This document shows, piece after piece, positions 37,704 through 46,987 of a stretch of DNA of 64,000 bases. Origin of the DNA: Maridesulfovibrio bastinii DSM 16055 (lineage in GTDB: Bacteria; Desulfobacterota; Desulfovibrionia; Desulfovibrionales; Desulfovibrionaceae); contig NZ_AUCX01000013.1 of assembly GCF_000429985.1 (NCBI RefSeq), forward strand, positions 89,013 to 153,012. Direction: 5' to 3'. Made by a program: the position numbers and the translations under genes. The notes beneath the pieces were generated by a model. The model had not been told where the DNA came from, did not search any database, and saw nothing but the letters and a program-made list of their open reading frames with translations. Numbering within the stretch: the first letter of the stretch is position 1; every line of letters begins with the position of its first letter.

Positions 37704-38219
37704 CTAAACAAGTTTTTTTGCTGCTTCAAGGGCTGCATCATAATCAGGTTCTTCAGTAATTTCTTTAAGGTATTCCGCATATTGAACGGTTCCAGATTTA
37801 TCAACCACGAAAACAGCTCTGCTAAGAAGACGAAGTTCTTTGATGAGTACTCCGTATGCTTCACCGAAGGCAGCATCCTTATGATCAGAAAGGGTTGTCA
37901 CTGCTTCAACTCCGGCAGCTCCGCACCATCTGGCCTGAGCAAAGGGGAGATCCATGCTCAGAGTAAGGATTTTGATGTCGTCACTCAATTTGGAAGCTTC
38001 AGTATTGAAGCGGCGTGTTTCCATATCGCATACAGGGGTATCCAGTGAAGGTACTGCTGATAGAATCAGAACTTTTCCAGCATAATCTGCAAGAGTCTTT
38101 GGTGCGAGTTCATTGTCTACAGCTGAAAAGTCAGGAGCTTTGCTTCCAGCTTTGATTTCATCACCGATCAGTGTCAATGGATTTCCTGCAAATGTAATAA
38201 TTCCTTCTCTCTCTATCAT
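37704..38219 (-). CDS. tpx: Thiol peroxidase
   Basis: Atypical 2-Cys peroxiredoxin that reduces peroxides with electrons from thioredoxin. The 171 residues have the peroxidatic motif SLDTPVCDMETRRFN with Cys64 and the resolving cysteine at 99 (FAQARWCGAAGVE). The catalytic arginine lies in LLSRAVFVVDKSG. AAGGAG at 38225-38230 (minus strand) sets the start. The trxA-trxB pair in this window is its likely electron source. Confidence 0.95.
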   Translation of the reverse strand: MIEREGIITFAGNPLTLIGDEIKAGSKAPDFSAVDNELAPKTLADYAGKVLILSAVPSLDTPVCDMETRRFNTEASKLSDDIKILTLSMDLPFAQARWCGAAGVEAVTTLSDHKDAAFGEAYGVLIKELRLLSRAVFVVDKSGTVQYAEYLKEITEEPDYDAALEAAKKLV

Positions 38220-38648
38220 TTTAAATCTCCTTCGATAATATGTTTGTCTTTTAGCGGTAAAATTCTCATTTCCAGAACTCTAGCGCAGACCTCTTTTTGA
38301 TACAAGTAATTTTTACTATTAAGTAATTATTTATTTGTGTCATAATAATATCCTCATTTAAAATCAGTTCCAACTCTGACCAGGAACTGCTGATAAGATT
38401 ATCATCTTTTTTTTTAAACGCAAATTTAATTTAATTTTGATTCAAACTGGTCTTTGAAAACTTAATAAGTTATCAACACGACCGGGTTGAACTTTGGGAA
38501 TGCTCTGATTTTTAAATTCGCAATCAATACTATTTTAACCTTATCGATGTTTATCCCCCAAGTAATAAAACTGAAGGGGCTTGTTCATTATAAGTTGTGA
38601 ATATAACTACGATTGTGATCAAACACTGACATAATGAGGTGGGCTGGT
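38220..38648. other. Divergent promoter region between tpx and the activator gene
   Basis: About 430 bases, AT-rich, no gene recognised. It must contain promoters for tpx and for the activator; no near-consensus element stood out. Confidence 0.45.
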
Positions 38649-40271
38649 ATGTCAGAAAGTTATAAGTTTAAGCTTGTATTTAAGGATAGGCTCGGAATAG
38701 TCCATGATATAGCAACATTAATGATGAAACATCGTCTGAACATTAAGGCGATGGAAGTTGAACAAGTTAATGGATTTGCTAAAATTTCCATTGAAATCGA
38801 AAGTGATGGCCAGAAATTATCTAATGATAAGCTCCTGAATTTATTTTCATTACTCCCTAAAATAGATAGTCAGAATGTTGTTCGCAGTTTACCGCATGAA
38901 AAGCGGGAACGTTGGTTCCGTACTGTTTTTGACGCTATGAGCGAAGGAGTCATCTCCGTAAATGCTGATGGGATAGTCAATACGGTGAATAAAGTTGCCT
39001 GCCGGATATTAGGAATGTCTTATCATACTATAGTTGGCAGACATGTTGCTGAGATAAGTTTTAAAGAATGTATTCTACAGGAGTGCATTGAGAAAAGAAT
39101 TCCTCTGCGTAGGAGAAAATCTGTTTTAACAGGTACCGGCAGAATATATTTCTATGGTTCTGCAGAGCCGATCTGTGATTCTGAGGGGAGGCTGGTCGGG
39201 GCTGTCTTATTAATGAAGAATCTTAAAGAGGTGAAAGAGATGGTTGATGCTGTTTCCGGACCACTTGAGATCTGTTTCGATGATATAATTGGAGAAAGTT
39301 CTGAGATGGTCAGCCTGAAGAACTTTGCCCGGAAAGTTTCAACCATGGGGACAATTTTATCTATAAATGGAGAGAGCGGAACAGGAAAAGAGTTATTTGC
39401 CAGGGCAATCCACTTCGAGAGCGGGCGTACCGGTCCTTTTGTTCCTGTCAATTGTGCAGCACTTCCAGAGCAGCTTATTGAAAGTGAGCTATTCGGTTAT
39501 GTTGATGGAGCTTTTACCGGGGCTCAGAAGAAAGGTAAGCAGGGACTTTTTGAATCTGCCGGCAAAGGAACTATTTTTCTGGATGAAATTGGTGATATGC
39601 CAGCCGGGTTGCAGGCTAAAATTTTGAGGGTTCTTCAGGACGGATGTGTGCGTAGAATTGGTGGTTTTGAAGAGATCCCAGTCGATGCGAGAGTTGTTAC
39701 AGCAACAAATAAAAATCTAAAAGAGATGGTTGAAAAAGGGGAATTTCGGGAAGATTTATTTTATAGAATAAATGTGTTGACTATTCAGATTCCACCACTT
39801 AAAGAACGGCTCTGCGATTTGCCGCTGCTGGTTAATTCTTTTTTACAAAGGTTTAATCGGAAACTTGGAAAAGAAGATCAGATTATAACTTCTGAAGCAC
39901 TTGAGAAGCTCCGCCAATATGATTGGCCTGGAAATGTTCGTGAATTACAGAATGTCATCGAGCGAGCCGCCATACTAAGTGATGGCATAGAAATTAGATC
40001 AGAAGCCGTAAGACTGAGCTCAAATGGAGTTTTTGATAGTAAAGATAGAAGTATAGAGAATTCTTTTCCATCAGGTAAAAGCTTAAAGCAGATTATGTCA
40101 GATTATGAAGTGAACATTTTGCTTGAAGCCCTCAATTCTACTGCCAGCATCAGAAAAGCAGCTTTCAAACTTGGACTTTCCCACACCGCTCTCCTGAAAA
40201 AAATTTCAAAATATCAAATAACTAACGGTAACAATAGTTGCCATTGGAATATTTTAGTTCCAACCGATTAG
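38649..40271 (+). CDS. TyrR-like sigma-54 activator (ACT-PAS-AAA+-Fis HTH)
   Basis: Amino-acid-responsive enhancer-binding protein of 540 residues. Start ATG at 38649 is preferred because GAGGTGG sits six bases before it. Domains: N-terminal ACT (KLVFKDRLGIVHDIATLMMK), PAS (about 95-190), AAA+ with Walker A GESGTGKE (about 244-251), GAFTGA loop for sigma-54 contact, Walker B TIFLDEIGDMP, arginine-finger region, and a C-terminal TyrR/Fis-type HTH (SIRKAAFKLGLSHTALLKKI). It lies directly upstream of a sigma-54 promoter and ald-agcS-alr, so it probably activates alanine use. Effector identity is inferred only. Confidence 0.9.
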   Translation: MSESYKFKLVFKDRLGIVHDIATLMMKHRLNIKAMEVEQVNGFAKISIEIESDGQKLSNDKLLNLFSLLPKIDSQNVVRSLPHEKRERWFRTVFDAMSEGVISVNADGIVNTVNKVACRILGMSYHTIVGRHVAEISFKECILQECIEKRIPLRRRKSVLTGTGRIYFYGSAEPICDSEGRLVGAVLLMKNLKEVKEMVDAVSGPLEICFDDIIGESSEMVSLKNFARKVSTMGTILSINGESGTGKELFARAIHFESGRTGPFVPVNCAALPEQLIESELFGYVDGAFTGAQKKGKQGLFESAGKGTIFLDEIGDMPAGLQAKILRVLQDGCVRRIGGFEEIPVDARVVTATNKNLKEMVEKGEFREDLFYRINVLTIQIPPLKERLCDLPLLVNSFLQRFNRKLGKEDQIITSEALEKLRQYDWPGNVRELQNVIERAAILSDGIEIRSEAVRLSSNGVFDSKDRSIENSFPSGKSLKQIMSDYEVNILLEALNSTASIRKAAFKLGLSHTALLKKISKYQITNGNNSCHWNILVPTD

Positions 40272-40369
40272 TTTTAGCTATTGCTAAGCTGAAAGGGTAT
40301 CGATCGTTCAATCGGTATCATTAGGTACCATTCTTAAAACATAACATTATTTCATAGTTAGGAATCCTT

Positions 40370-40398
40370 AAGCTCGGTCTTGCACCGGGCTTTTTGGT
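40370..40398 (+). terminator. Terminator after the sigma-54 activator
   Basis: AAGCTCGGT pairs with ACCGGGCTT (one wobble) and is followed by TTTTTGGTTTTTT. Confidence 0.75.
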
Positions 40399-40483
40399 TT
40401 TTTACATATATAGCTCTGTAATAATTGCATAAAACAATAGAGCCTCCAACTGGTGTTATTTATTTTAATAATTCTGGCCTATC

Positions 40484-40499
40484 TGGCACATGTATTGCT
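40484..40499 (+). promoter_or_regulatory. Sigma-54 (-24/-12) promoter for ald
   Basis: TGGCAC-ATGTA-TTGCT matches the sigma-54 consensus TGGCAC-N5-TTGCW at every defined position. It is 108 bases before the ald ATG, with transcription start expected near 40510. Upstream, TTAGC-TATT-GCTAA (40274-40287) and a repeated GGTATC element (40297-40320 area) could be activator sites. Confidence 0.88.
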
Positions 40500-40591
40500 C
40501 AAAAGAGTAACACTGAACGTCAGTTGTGCGCACAATTAATGAAATACCCAAAAAAAATGGGAAACAACTAAAATATTCAGGAGAAACGGAA

Positions 40592-41704
40592 ATGAAAGTT
40601 GGAGTTTTAAAAGAAATCAAGTCGGCTGAACACAGAGTAGCAATGACTCCTGCCGGAGTTGAAGTTATGAAGGCCAATGGTCATGAAATTCTGGTTGAAA
40701 AGGGAGCCGGTGAAGGAAGTAATTTTAAAGATGATGAGTATGTAAAAGCAGGCGCAACCATCATTGATTCTCCTGCTGATATTTATAAAGACTGCGAAAT
40801 GGTCATGCATGTTAAAGAGCCTCAGGCTTCTGAGTATGACATGGTACGCGAAGGTCAGATTGTTTTCACATATTTCCATTTTGCCCCTGATGAGCCCCTA
40901 ACTCGTGCATTTATAAAGAATAAATCAGTTGCAATAGCTTACGAAACCGTAGAAGGTCATCATCACGATCTCCCACTGCTTACTCCTATGAGTGAGGTCG
41001 CAGGACGTATGGCAGTACAGGAAGGAGCAAAGTATCTTGAAAGATTTTACGGTGGTAGAGGCATACTTCTTGGTGGTGTAACAGGTGTTGCACCAGCAAA
41101 TGTTGTTGTGATAGGTGGCGGTGTTGTCGGAACAAATGCAGCTTTAATGGCTTGCGGACTTGGCGCTAAAGTTACGCTGCTTGATATGAATCTGGACAGA
41201 TTAAGGCATCTTACAGAAATTATGCCTAAAAACTGCTGTCCTATGATGAGTAGCCCCGGACTTATTCGTGAGCTTGTCAAAGATGCTGACGTTGTTGTCG
41301 GTGCAGTTCTTGTAGCCGGAGCAAAAACACCAAAACTGTTGACCCGTGACATGTTGAAAACCATGAAGAAAGGGTCTGTTATTGTTGACGTTGCGATAGA
41401 TCAGGGCGGATGTTTTGAAACCTCGAAACCTACTACACATGGGGAACCAGTATTTGAAGTTGACGGTGTAATTCACTATTGCGTTGCCAATATGCCTGGT
41501 GCAGTGCCTTTCACTTCTACAATGGCTCTCACCAATGCGACCCTTCCTTACGCAGTTGAGATTGCCAACAAGGGATGGAAGAAGGCAGCTGTGGAAAATA
41601 ATGGCATTAAAACCGGTATTAACATGGTTAACGGTCAGGTAACTTTCAAAGGAGTGGCAGACGCATTCGATCTCGAATACGTTCCTGTTGACAACTTGTT
41701 GTAG
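40592..41704 (+). CDS. ald: Alanine dehydrogenase
   Basis: NAD-dependent interconversion of L-alanine and pyruvate plus ammonia. The start at 40592 (AGGAGA at 40579-40584) gives 370 residues, the usual length. The N-terminal substrate domain has [18 protein letters not shown] (catalytic Arg/Lys/His region, about 2-19), MHVKEPQ, the Rossmann motif [19 protein letters not shown] (about 168-186) and the [13 protein letters not shown] loop. Driven by the sigma-54 promoter and followed 75 bases later by an AgcS transporter. Confidence 0.96.
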   Translation: MKVGVLKEIKSAEHRVAMTPAGVEVMKANGHEILVEKGAGEGSNFKDDEYVKAGATIIDSPADIYKDCEMVMHVKEPQASEYDMVREGQIVFTYFHFAPDEPLTRAFIKNKSVAIAYETVEGHHHDLPLLTPMSEVAGRMAVQEGAKYLERFYGGRGILLGGVTGVAPANVVVIGGGVVGTNAALMACGLGAKVTLLDMNLDRLRHLTEIMPKNCCPMMSSPGLIRELVKDADVVVGAVLVAGAKTPKLLTRDMLKTMKKGSVIVDVAIDQGGCFETSKPTTHGEPVFEVDGVIHYCVANMPGAVPFTSTMALTNATLPYAVEIANKGWKKAAVENNGIKTGINMVNGQVTFKGVADAFDLEYVPVDNLL

Positions 41705-41779
41705 TTAGTCGAGGGCATTCAACTCATCCGATAATCTCTAAATGAATTTTATCTTTGATAAAGTTCAAGGAGACAGCTT

Positions 41780-43126
41780 ATGGATTTTATGAATGCGCTG
41801 GATGCTTTTGTCGGAAAGGTTGGCGCTTTTGCGTGGGGACCGCCTATGCTTATTCTGCTAGTTGGAACAGGTATCTGGCTGACTTTATCCCTTCGCGGAA
41901 TACAGTTTTCGAAATTATTTCATGCTCTTTACCTTGCTCTTATAAAACGTAAGGAAGATGACGCCGAACCTGGTGACATCACACACTTTGAAGCCCTTAT
42001 GACCGCGCTTTCCGCTACTGTGGGAACCGGTAATATTGCCGGAGTTGCCACAGCCATTGCAGTTGGTGGTCCTGGAGCGCTTTTCTGGATGTGGGTGACC
42101 GGACTCGTCGGAATGGCAACCAAGTACTCCGAAGCGGTGCTCGCTGTTAAATACAGAGTCACCGATGAAAATGGAGAAATGAGCGGTGGTCCTATGTACT
42201 ACATCTCAAAAGGTTTGAAACAACCTTGGCTTGGTGCCGTTTTTGCCTTCTGTGCGTCATTTGCAGCTTTTGGCATCGGAAATATGGTTCAGTCCAACTC
42301 CGTTGCCGATGCGGTTAATTCCACATATCACATCTCCCCTTATGTTACTGGGATTGTGCTTATGGTCTGCACTGCGGCTGTTATTCTCGGCGGTATTAAG
42401 AAGATTGGTAAGGTGACCGGACTGCTGGTCCCGGTAATGGTAGTTTTCTACATGGCCGGAGCTCTTTACATAATTATCGCAAACATCGGTGCTGTACCCG
42501 AAGCATTTGTATACATCGTAGAACAGGCATTTACTCCGACAGCTGCTGTCGGCGGCTTTGCCGGATCTTCCATAATGCTGTGTATCAGGATGGGCGTGGC
42601 CCGCGGTGTCTTCTCAAACGAATCAGGTCTCGGCAGTGCCCCTATTGCTGCGGCCGCCGCACAGACCAAAAGCCCGATTACTCAGGCTCTGGTATCCATG
42701 ACTCAGACTTTCATTGATACCATTGTTGTCTGTACTATGACCGGGCTTGTGCTGGTCATTACCAATACCTGGTCCAGCGGAGCAACCGGTGCTGAGCTGA
42801 CTACCATCGCCTTCGGCAAGGGAATGCCCGGCGGTGCTCATGTTGTGACCATTGGTCTTGTTCTCTTTGCATATTCCACCATCCTTGGTTGGAGTTACTA
42901 CGGGGAAAAGTCCATTGAGTATCTTCTCGGTGTAAAGGCTATCAAGCCTTACCGTATGGTATTCGTCCTTTTTGTCGGAATAGGAGCTGTCGCAAAACTC
43001 AGTCTTGTCTGGAATATTTCAGATACATTGAATGGATTGATGGCGATTCCAAACCTTATAGGGCTTCTCCTCCTTACTCCGGTAGTAGTGTCGGAAACCA
43101 AGAAGTACTTTGACGATAAAAAGTAA
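41780..43126 (+). CDS. AGCS-family Na+/amino-acid symporter (probably alanine)
   Basis: Inner-membrane sodium:alanine/glycine symporter, 448 residues, about 11 membrane helices. AGCS signatures: [20 protein letters not shown] (about 75-94), [11 protein letters not shown], and [20 protein letters not shown]. It follows ald, so alanine import for the dehydrogenase is likely. A closely similar paralogue lies at 62302 under glycine control. AAGGAGA at 41767-41773 gives the start. Confidence 0.93.
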   Translation: MDFMNALDAFVGKVGAFAWGPPMLILLVGTGIWLTLSLRGIQFSKLFHALYLALIKRKEDDAEPGDITHFEALMTALSATVGTGNIAGVATAIAVGGPGALFWMWVTGLVGMATKYSEAVLAVKYRVTDENGEMSGGPMYYISKGLKQPWLGAVFAFCASFAAFGIGNMVQSNSVADAVNSTYHISPYVTGIVLMVCTAAVILGGIKKIGKVTGLLVPVMVVFYMAGALYIIIANIGAVPEAFVYIVEQAFTPTAAVGGFAGSSIMLCIRMGVARGVFSNESGLGSAPIAAAAAQTKSPITQALVSMTQTFIDTIVVCTMTGLVLVITNTWSSGATGAELTTIAFGKGMPGGAHVVTIGLVLFAYSTILGWSYYGEKSIEYLLGVKAIKPYRMVFVLFVGIGAVAKLSLVWNISDTLNGLMAIPNLIGLLLLTPVVVSETKKYFDDKK

Positions 43127-43133
43127 TAATTAT

Positions 43134-43182
43134 AAAAAGAGTCCTTTCGGGATTGCCAAGTCTCCCGGAAGGGCTCTTTTTG
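43134..43182 (+). terminator. Terminator after the first AGCS gene
   Basis: AAAGAG-CCTT-CGGGA pairs with TCCCGGAAGGGCTCTTT across a TTGCCAAGTC loop, ending in five T. Confidence 0.85.
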
Positions 43183-43241
43183 CTGAATTTTTTTATGCGT
43201 AGACGGTGAATTTAAAAACAAGAAAACAAGTGAGTTTTCAA

Positions 43242-44414
43242 ATGATTTCCGCGGCAGACCGTTATCCACTCTGGGCCGAAATAGACCTGAGCGCGATTTC
43301 GCACAATTTTGCAGAGATAAAAAATAAAATTGGTCCTGAAACCGGAATTATTGCGGTAGTAAAGGCTAATGCTTACGGACACGGTATAGAGCAGGTTGCA
43401 CACCTTCTGGATAAATGCGGAGCGGATATCTTCGGAGTTGCCCGTCTTAGTGAAGCTGTCGCTTTGCGTAACGCCGGGATTACAAAAGATATTTTGATCT
43501 TTGGATATACTCCACCTCAGTATGCCGCAGAACTGACTCGATATAATATCACACAGGAAGTTTTTTCATTTAATTATGCGCAGGAGCTTAGTGATAACGT
43601 TCCGGGGTATGGCGACAGAATTAAGGTTCATATAAAAATTGATACCGGAATGGGACGGTTGGGATTTGTTCCACCACGTCTTAAAAATGACGAAAAATCG
43701 CATAATCCCGGCAAAAATACTTTAAGCTCAGCAGTTATCGGAATTTCAGAACTTCCTGCAATTGAAGTTACAGGTATTTTCACTCATTTCGCTTCCAGTG
43801 ATTCACTTGATAAGACAAGTGCCTTAAAACAATTGAACCTTTTTAAGGAAGTAATTCAGTCCTTGGAAGAAAGTGGGCTTAATATACCCGTTCATCATGC
43901 AGCTAACAGTGCGGCTGTCATGGAAATGCCGGAAGCATATTTCAATATGGTTCGTCCCGGTATAATTCTTTATGGATTATATCCTTCTGATGAAGTTGAT
44001 CGGAAGCTTCTGGATTTGCGTCCTGCTATGAGCCTTAAGGCTACTGTTTCGCAAGTCAAAAATGTGCCTGCTGGCTACAAAGTCAGTTATGGTGAAACTT
44101 ATGTGACTGAAAAGCCAACTGTTCTGGCAACAATTCCTATAGGTTATGCGGACGGATACCGCCGCAGTTTGTCTTCTGCCGGTTGGATGCTTGTGCGAGG
44201 TCATCTGGCTCCTGTCGTTGGAAGAGTTTGTATGGATCAGACGATTATTGACGTTGGACATATTGATGGCGTCAGGTGTGGTGATGAGGTTGTCATAGTA
44301 GGGTCTCAACGTGGACGCACATTGAGTGCTGATGTCATGGCAAAGCAGCTTGGAACCATTAATTATGAAATAGTTTCAACCGTGATGGCTAGAGTTCCCA
44401 GAGTTTATATTTAA
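43242..44414 (+). CDS. alr: Alanine racemase
   Basis: PLP enzyme making D-alanine for peptidoglycan. Chosen ATG 43242 gives 390 residues; a GTG at 43206 would add 12. PLP lysine K41 is in VVKANAYGHG. Motifs GRLGF, IFTHFASSD, NMVRPGIILYGLYP and the catalytic tyrosine region SYGETY are intact, with GYADGYRR and GRVCMDQTIID near the end. About 15 extra residues follow GRLGFVPP (DEKSHNPGKNTL). It closes the alanine cluster after its own upstream terminator, so it may be separately transcribed. Confidence 0.94.
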   Translation: MISAADRYPLWAEIDLSAISHNFAEIKNKIGPETGIIAVVKANAYGHGIEQVAHLLDKCGADIFGVARLSEAVALRNAGITKDILIFGYTPPQYAAELTRYNITQEVFSFNYAQELSDNVPGYGDRIKVHIKIDTGMGRLGFVPPRLKNDEKSHNPGKNTLSSAVIGISELPAIEVTGIFTHFASSDSLDKTSALKQLNLFKEVIQSLEESGLNIPVHHAANSAAVMEMPEAYFNMVRPGIILYGLYPSDEVDRKLLDLRPAMSLKATVSQVKNVPAGYKVSYGETYVTEKPTVLATIPIGYADGYRRSLSSAGWMLVRGHLAPVVGRVCMDQTIIDVGHIDGVRCGDEVVIVGSQRGRTLSADVMAKQLGTINYEIVSTVMARVPRVYI

Positions 44415-44431
44415 ATTTAATACATAAAAAA

Positions 44432-44518
44432 AGTTCCCGTATATAAATGCATAGAACATCTTCATCTGCGGGAACTATGCGCGGACCTGTCACAGCCAGA
44501 GACAGGTCCGCGTTTTTT
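44432..44518 (+). terminator. Double hairpin with strong terminator after alr
   Basis: The second hairpin is a perfect 12-base stem CGCGGACCTGTC / GACAGGTCCGCG (44480-44512) followed by six T. Ahead of it AGTTCCCG (44432-44439) can pair with CGGGAACT (44469-44476), and GCATAG (44448-44453) with CTATGC (44475-44480), which are mutually exclusive. Confidence 0.85.
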
Positions 44519-44632
44519 ATAGATCTACAACTGAGTTGTTTAGAATTTCATATCAGCTACATATAGTGGAAAGCGGCAATTGATTGTCATCAACAAAGCT
44601 AGATTAAATCAGAAAATTTGGATTAAAAAAAT

Positions 44633-44672
44633 GAGACCAGTTTTTCGGTAATACACCCTCAAAACTGGTCTC
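44633..44672 (-). terminator. Terminator of the paaK-ACT unit
   Basis: Perfect 12-base arms GAGACCAGTTTT and AAAACTGGTCTC; on the minus strand seven T follow. Confidence 0.85.
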
Positions 44673-44734
44673 TGAGATCTGATCAGCTTAGTCTCTATCC
44701 CTGTCAACTGACAGGATTGCTGATTTTACTGGTA

Positions 44735-45166
44735 CTAGAGCTGTGAGAGCTCATTTCCCGGTATCATTTTTATCTTTTTCTCAGTCAATAATTCAATTGC
44801 CTGTTCTGTTTTATCAAAGCGGAATATGATAACGGCGTTACTTCCTGACTGCTGGACAAAGGCATACATGTATTCAACATTGATACCTGAATCACGGAGA
44901 AGATGCAGCAGATTATGGAGTCCTCCCGGATGATCATCAACAACTACTGCTACAACACTTGTCTTGCCAACAGTGAATCCTGCGTCTTTTAGTACTTTTT
45001 GTGCTTTTTCAAAGTCGGAAACAATAAGTCTTAAAATTCCAAAATCAGAAGTGTCGGCCAACGATAAAGCCCGTATATTCACTTTTGATTCGGAAAGCAG
45101 ACGAGTTACTTCAGCAAGTCTTCCGGCCCGGTTTTCTAAAAATATGGAGAGCTGATCACATTTCAT
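44735..45166 (-). CDS. Tandem ACT-domain protein
   Basis: A 143-residue protein made of two ACT domains: LSIFLENRAGRLAEVTRLLS (about 5-24) and VVAVVVDDHPGGLHNLLHLL (about 68-87). ACT domains bind amino acids. ATG at 45166 with AGGA just upstream is preferred over a longer start at 45193. The gene lies 44 bases after paaK and shares its transcript, so it probably senses an aromatic amino acid or modulates the ligase; this is inferred. Confidence 0.88.
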   Translation of the reverse strand: MKCDQLSIFLENRAGRLAEVTRLLSESKVNIRALSLADTSDFGILRLIVSDFEKAQKVLKDAGFTVGKTSVVAVVVDDHPGGLHNLLHLLRDSGINVEYMYAFVQQSGSNAVIIFRFDKTEQAIELLTEKKIKMIPGNELSQL

Positions 45167-45210
45167 AGTGGTCCTCGCTTTTGATTGGTTCAAAATTCCA
45201 TAACCAGAAA

Positions 45211-46515
45211 TTATTTCTGATTACGTAAGTCTATAATTCTTGTTGCTTTTCCGGCAGATCTTTCAATTGATTTGGGTTCAACCAGTTTAATCTTAGCCGT
45301 TACTCCAAGGAATTCTTTAATGTTTCTTTGTATATTTCTTTCGAGCTTCTGTAAATTTTTAATTTCATCTGAGAATATGCCCGGTGACATTTCAACTTTT
45401 ACAGTAAGGATATCAAGATTTCCTTCGCGCTCAACAACAAGCTGGTAATATGGAGACAGACCGTCTGTTTCAATAAGAATTGATTCAATTTGTGATGGGA
45501 ATACATTAACTCCGCGGATGATAAGCATATCATCACTTCTTCCGGTAACTCTTTCCATTCTGGCAAAGGTTCTTCCACAACGGCAGGCTGCATAATTAAT
45601 GCGGGTTAAGTCTTTTGTTCTGTAACGGATAAGGGGGATACCCTCTTTGGTAAGAGTTGTGATTACAAGTTCACCAACTTCACCGGGGCCGACATGTTTT
45701 CCTGTTTCAGGATCAATTACTTCAGGGAGAAAATGATCTTCCATGATGTGTAATCCGTTTTGTGCCTCTATACATTCAATAGCTACACCGGGACCCATAA
45801 TTTCAGAAAGCCCATAAATATCCATAGCTTTGATGTTCATTTTATCTTCAATGTCTTTACGCATGGAGTTGCTCCATGGTTCTGCACCGAAAATACCGGC
45901 TCTAAGTGGAAGAGTGCGGAAATCTATACCAAGTTCCTGTGCTGTCTCATAAAGAAAAAGAGCGTAAGATGGGGTGCTTGTGATAAGAGTGGAACCGAAA
46001 TCTTTAAGCAGCATAACCTGTCTTCTTGTTCCGCCTCCGGAGACAGGAACAATGGTTGCTCCGAGGGCCTCGGCTCCATAATGTACGCCCAGACCTCCGG
46101 TAAAAAGTCCGTAGCCGTATGCATTGTGAATGATATCGTCAGCGGTTGCTCCTGCAGCTGCAAAAGATCTGGCCATCATATTTGCCCAGTTCCTGATGTC
46201 TCTCTTGGTATAGCCGACAACAGTAGCTTTACCGGTAGTACCTGAAGAAGAATGGATCCTTACTATGTTGTCACGGGAGACTGCGAAAAGTCCGAAGGGA
46301 TAGTGGTTGCGGAGGTCTTGTTTTTCTGTAAAAGGTAATTTGGTGATGTCATCAAGACTTTTAATGTCTCCGGGCTCGATACCTTTTTCTTTAAACTTTT
46401 TATTGTAAAATGGGACATTTTCATAAACTCTTTCACAAAGAGATTTTAATCGCCTGAGTTGGAGTTGCTCCAGCTCTTCCCTTGGCATGGTTTCCATGTC
46501 GACATCGAAAATCAT
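45211..46515 (-). CDS. paaK: Phenylacetate-CoA ligase
   Basis: AMP-forming ligase converting phenylacetate (or related arylacetates) to the CoA thioester. ATG 46515 has AGGAGG eight bases upstream and gives 434 residues, as usual. ATP-binding loop [18 protein letters not shown] (about 90-107), the YGLSE motif, the [19 protein letters not shown] hinge region and the [19 protein letters not shown] motif near residue 320 are present. The upstream phenylalanine attenuator (46567-46741) argues for a biosynthetic role, in which phenylacetyl-CoA is reductively carboxylated to phenylpyruvate. No IOR/porA gene is in the window. Confidence 0.93.
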   Translation of the reverse strand: MIFDVDMETMPREELEQLQLRRLKSLCERVYENVPFYNKKFKEKGIEPGDIKSLDDITKLPFTEKQDLRNHYPFGLFAVSRDNIVRIHSSSGTTGKATVVGYTKRDIRNWANMMARSFAAAGATADDIIHNAYGYGLFTGGLGVHYGAEALGATIVPVSGGGTRRQVMLLKDFGSTLITSTPSYALFLYETAQELGIDFRTLPLRAGIFGAEPWSNSMRKDIEDKMNIKAMDIYGLSEIMGPGVAIECIEAQNGLHIMEDHFLPEVIDPETGKHVGPGEVGELVITTLTKEGIPLIRYRTKDLTRINYAACRCGRTFARMERVTGRSDDMLIIRGVNVFPSQIESILIETDGLSPYYQLVVEREGNLDILTVKVEMSPGIFSDEIKNLQKLERNIQRNIKEFLGVTAKIKLVEPKSIERSAGKATRIIDLRNQK

Positions 46516-46566
46516 TTTACGCCTCCTGCTTTGACGTTCTCCCGGACTAGTAAGTGGGTTTGGTTT

Positions 46567-46597
46567 AAAAAAAAGGCCACGGGCGGTACCCGTGGCC
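46567..46597 (-). terminator. Attenuator terminator ahead of paaK
   Basis: On the minus strand GGCCACGGG (46597-46589), loop TACCG, CCCGTGGCC (46583-46575), then eight T (46574-46567). A perfect intrinsic terminator 52 bases upstream of the paaK ATG. Confidence 0.92.
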
Positions 46598-46620
46598 TGC
46601 ATGCTGATTTTAAATTATAC

Positions 46621-46700
46621 CAATAACCACGGGCGACTCAGTTTTGAGTCATAAAAAAGTGGCAAAAGCCGAAAAAAAAAGGAAAAAAACCGTGGTTGTT
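46621..46700 (-). promoter_or_regulatory. Attenuator segments 1 and 2 (anti-antiterminator/antiterminator)
   Basis: Minus-strand segment 1, AACAACCACGG (46700-46690), can pair with segment 2, CCGTGGTTATT (46632-46622), 10 of 11 positions. Segment 2 with its leading C (CCCGTGG, from 46633) can instead pair with segment 3 CCACGGG of the terminator (46595-46589), extended by two G-U pairs. Segments 1:2 and 2:3 are exclusive, as are 2:3 and the 3:4 terminator. Confidence 0.85.
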
Positions 46701-46703
46701 CAT
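46638..46703 (-). CDS. Phenylalanine-rich leader peptide of paaK attenuator
   Basis: A 21-codon frame, ATG at 46703 and TGA at 46640-46638, too short for usual annotation. It has 8 phenylalanines (residues 6-17 read FFPFFFGFCHFF). Codons 2-5 form RNA segment 1, and the stop lies five bases before segment 2. A ribosome stalled on Phe codons would cover segment 1, while one at the stop would cover segment 2. There is no Shine-Dalgarno; the predicted RNA start lies only a few bases upstream, so it may be translated as a nearly leaderless RNA. It resembles PheL-type leaders in composition; no homologue can be checked here. Confidence 0.85.
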   Translation of the reverse strand: MNNHGFFPFFFGFCHFFMTQN

Positions 46704-46712
46704 AGCGTCAAG

Positions 46713-46741
46713 ATAATGCACAACATGATTTGCAGAGTCAA
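46713..46741 (-). promoter_or_regulatory. Promoter of the paaK leader
   Basis: On the minus strand TTGACT (46741-46736), a 17-base spacer and CATTAT (46718-46713) form a good sigma-70 promoter. Start expected near 46706, three bases before the leader ATG. Confidence 0.75.
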
Positions 46742-46987
46742 GATAGAAAAGTCATTATCGACTGACATATTTGTTTTTCTTTCATAAAATGGTAGCATAG
46801 TTCATTGCGTATTACGCGCAAATTAACTATATAATCTGCTGGATGTCGGGTGTTGTTTTGTGTAGTCTTAATCCTAAACCTGAATTTTCGGGTGGATTGT
46901 GATAATTGACACCTTAACCTGTATAATAGGCTGTTATTAGAGTTTTTGGCTAGCCAAGCCGATGCAATATAATAAAAATAGAAGATA

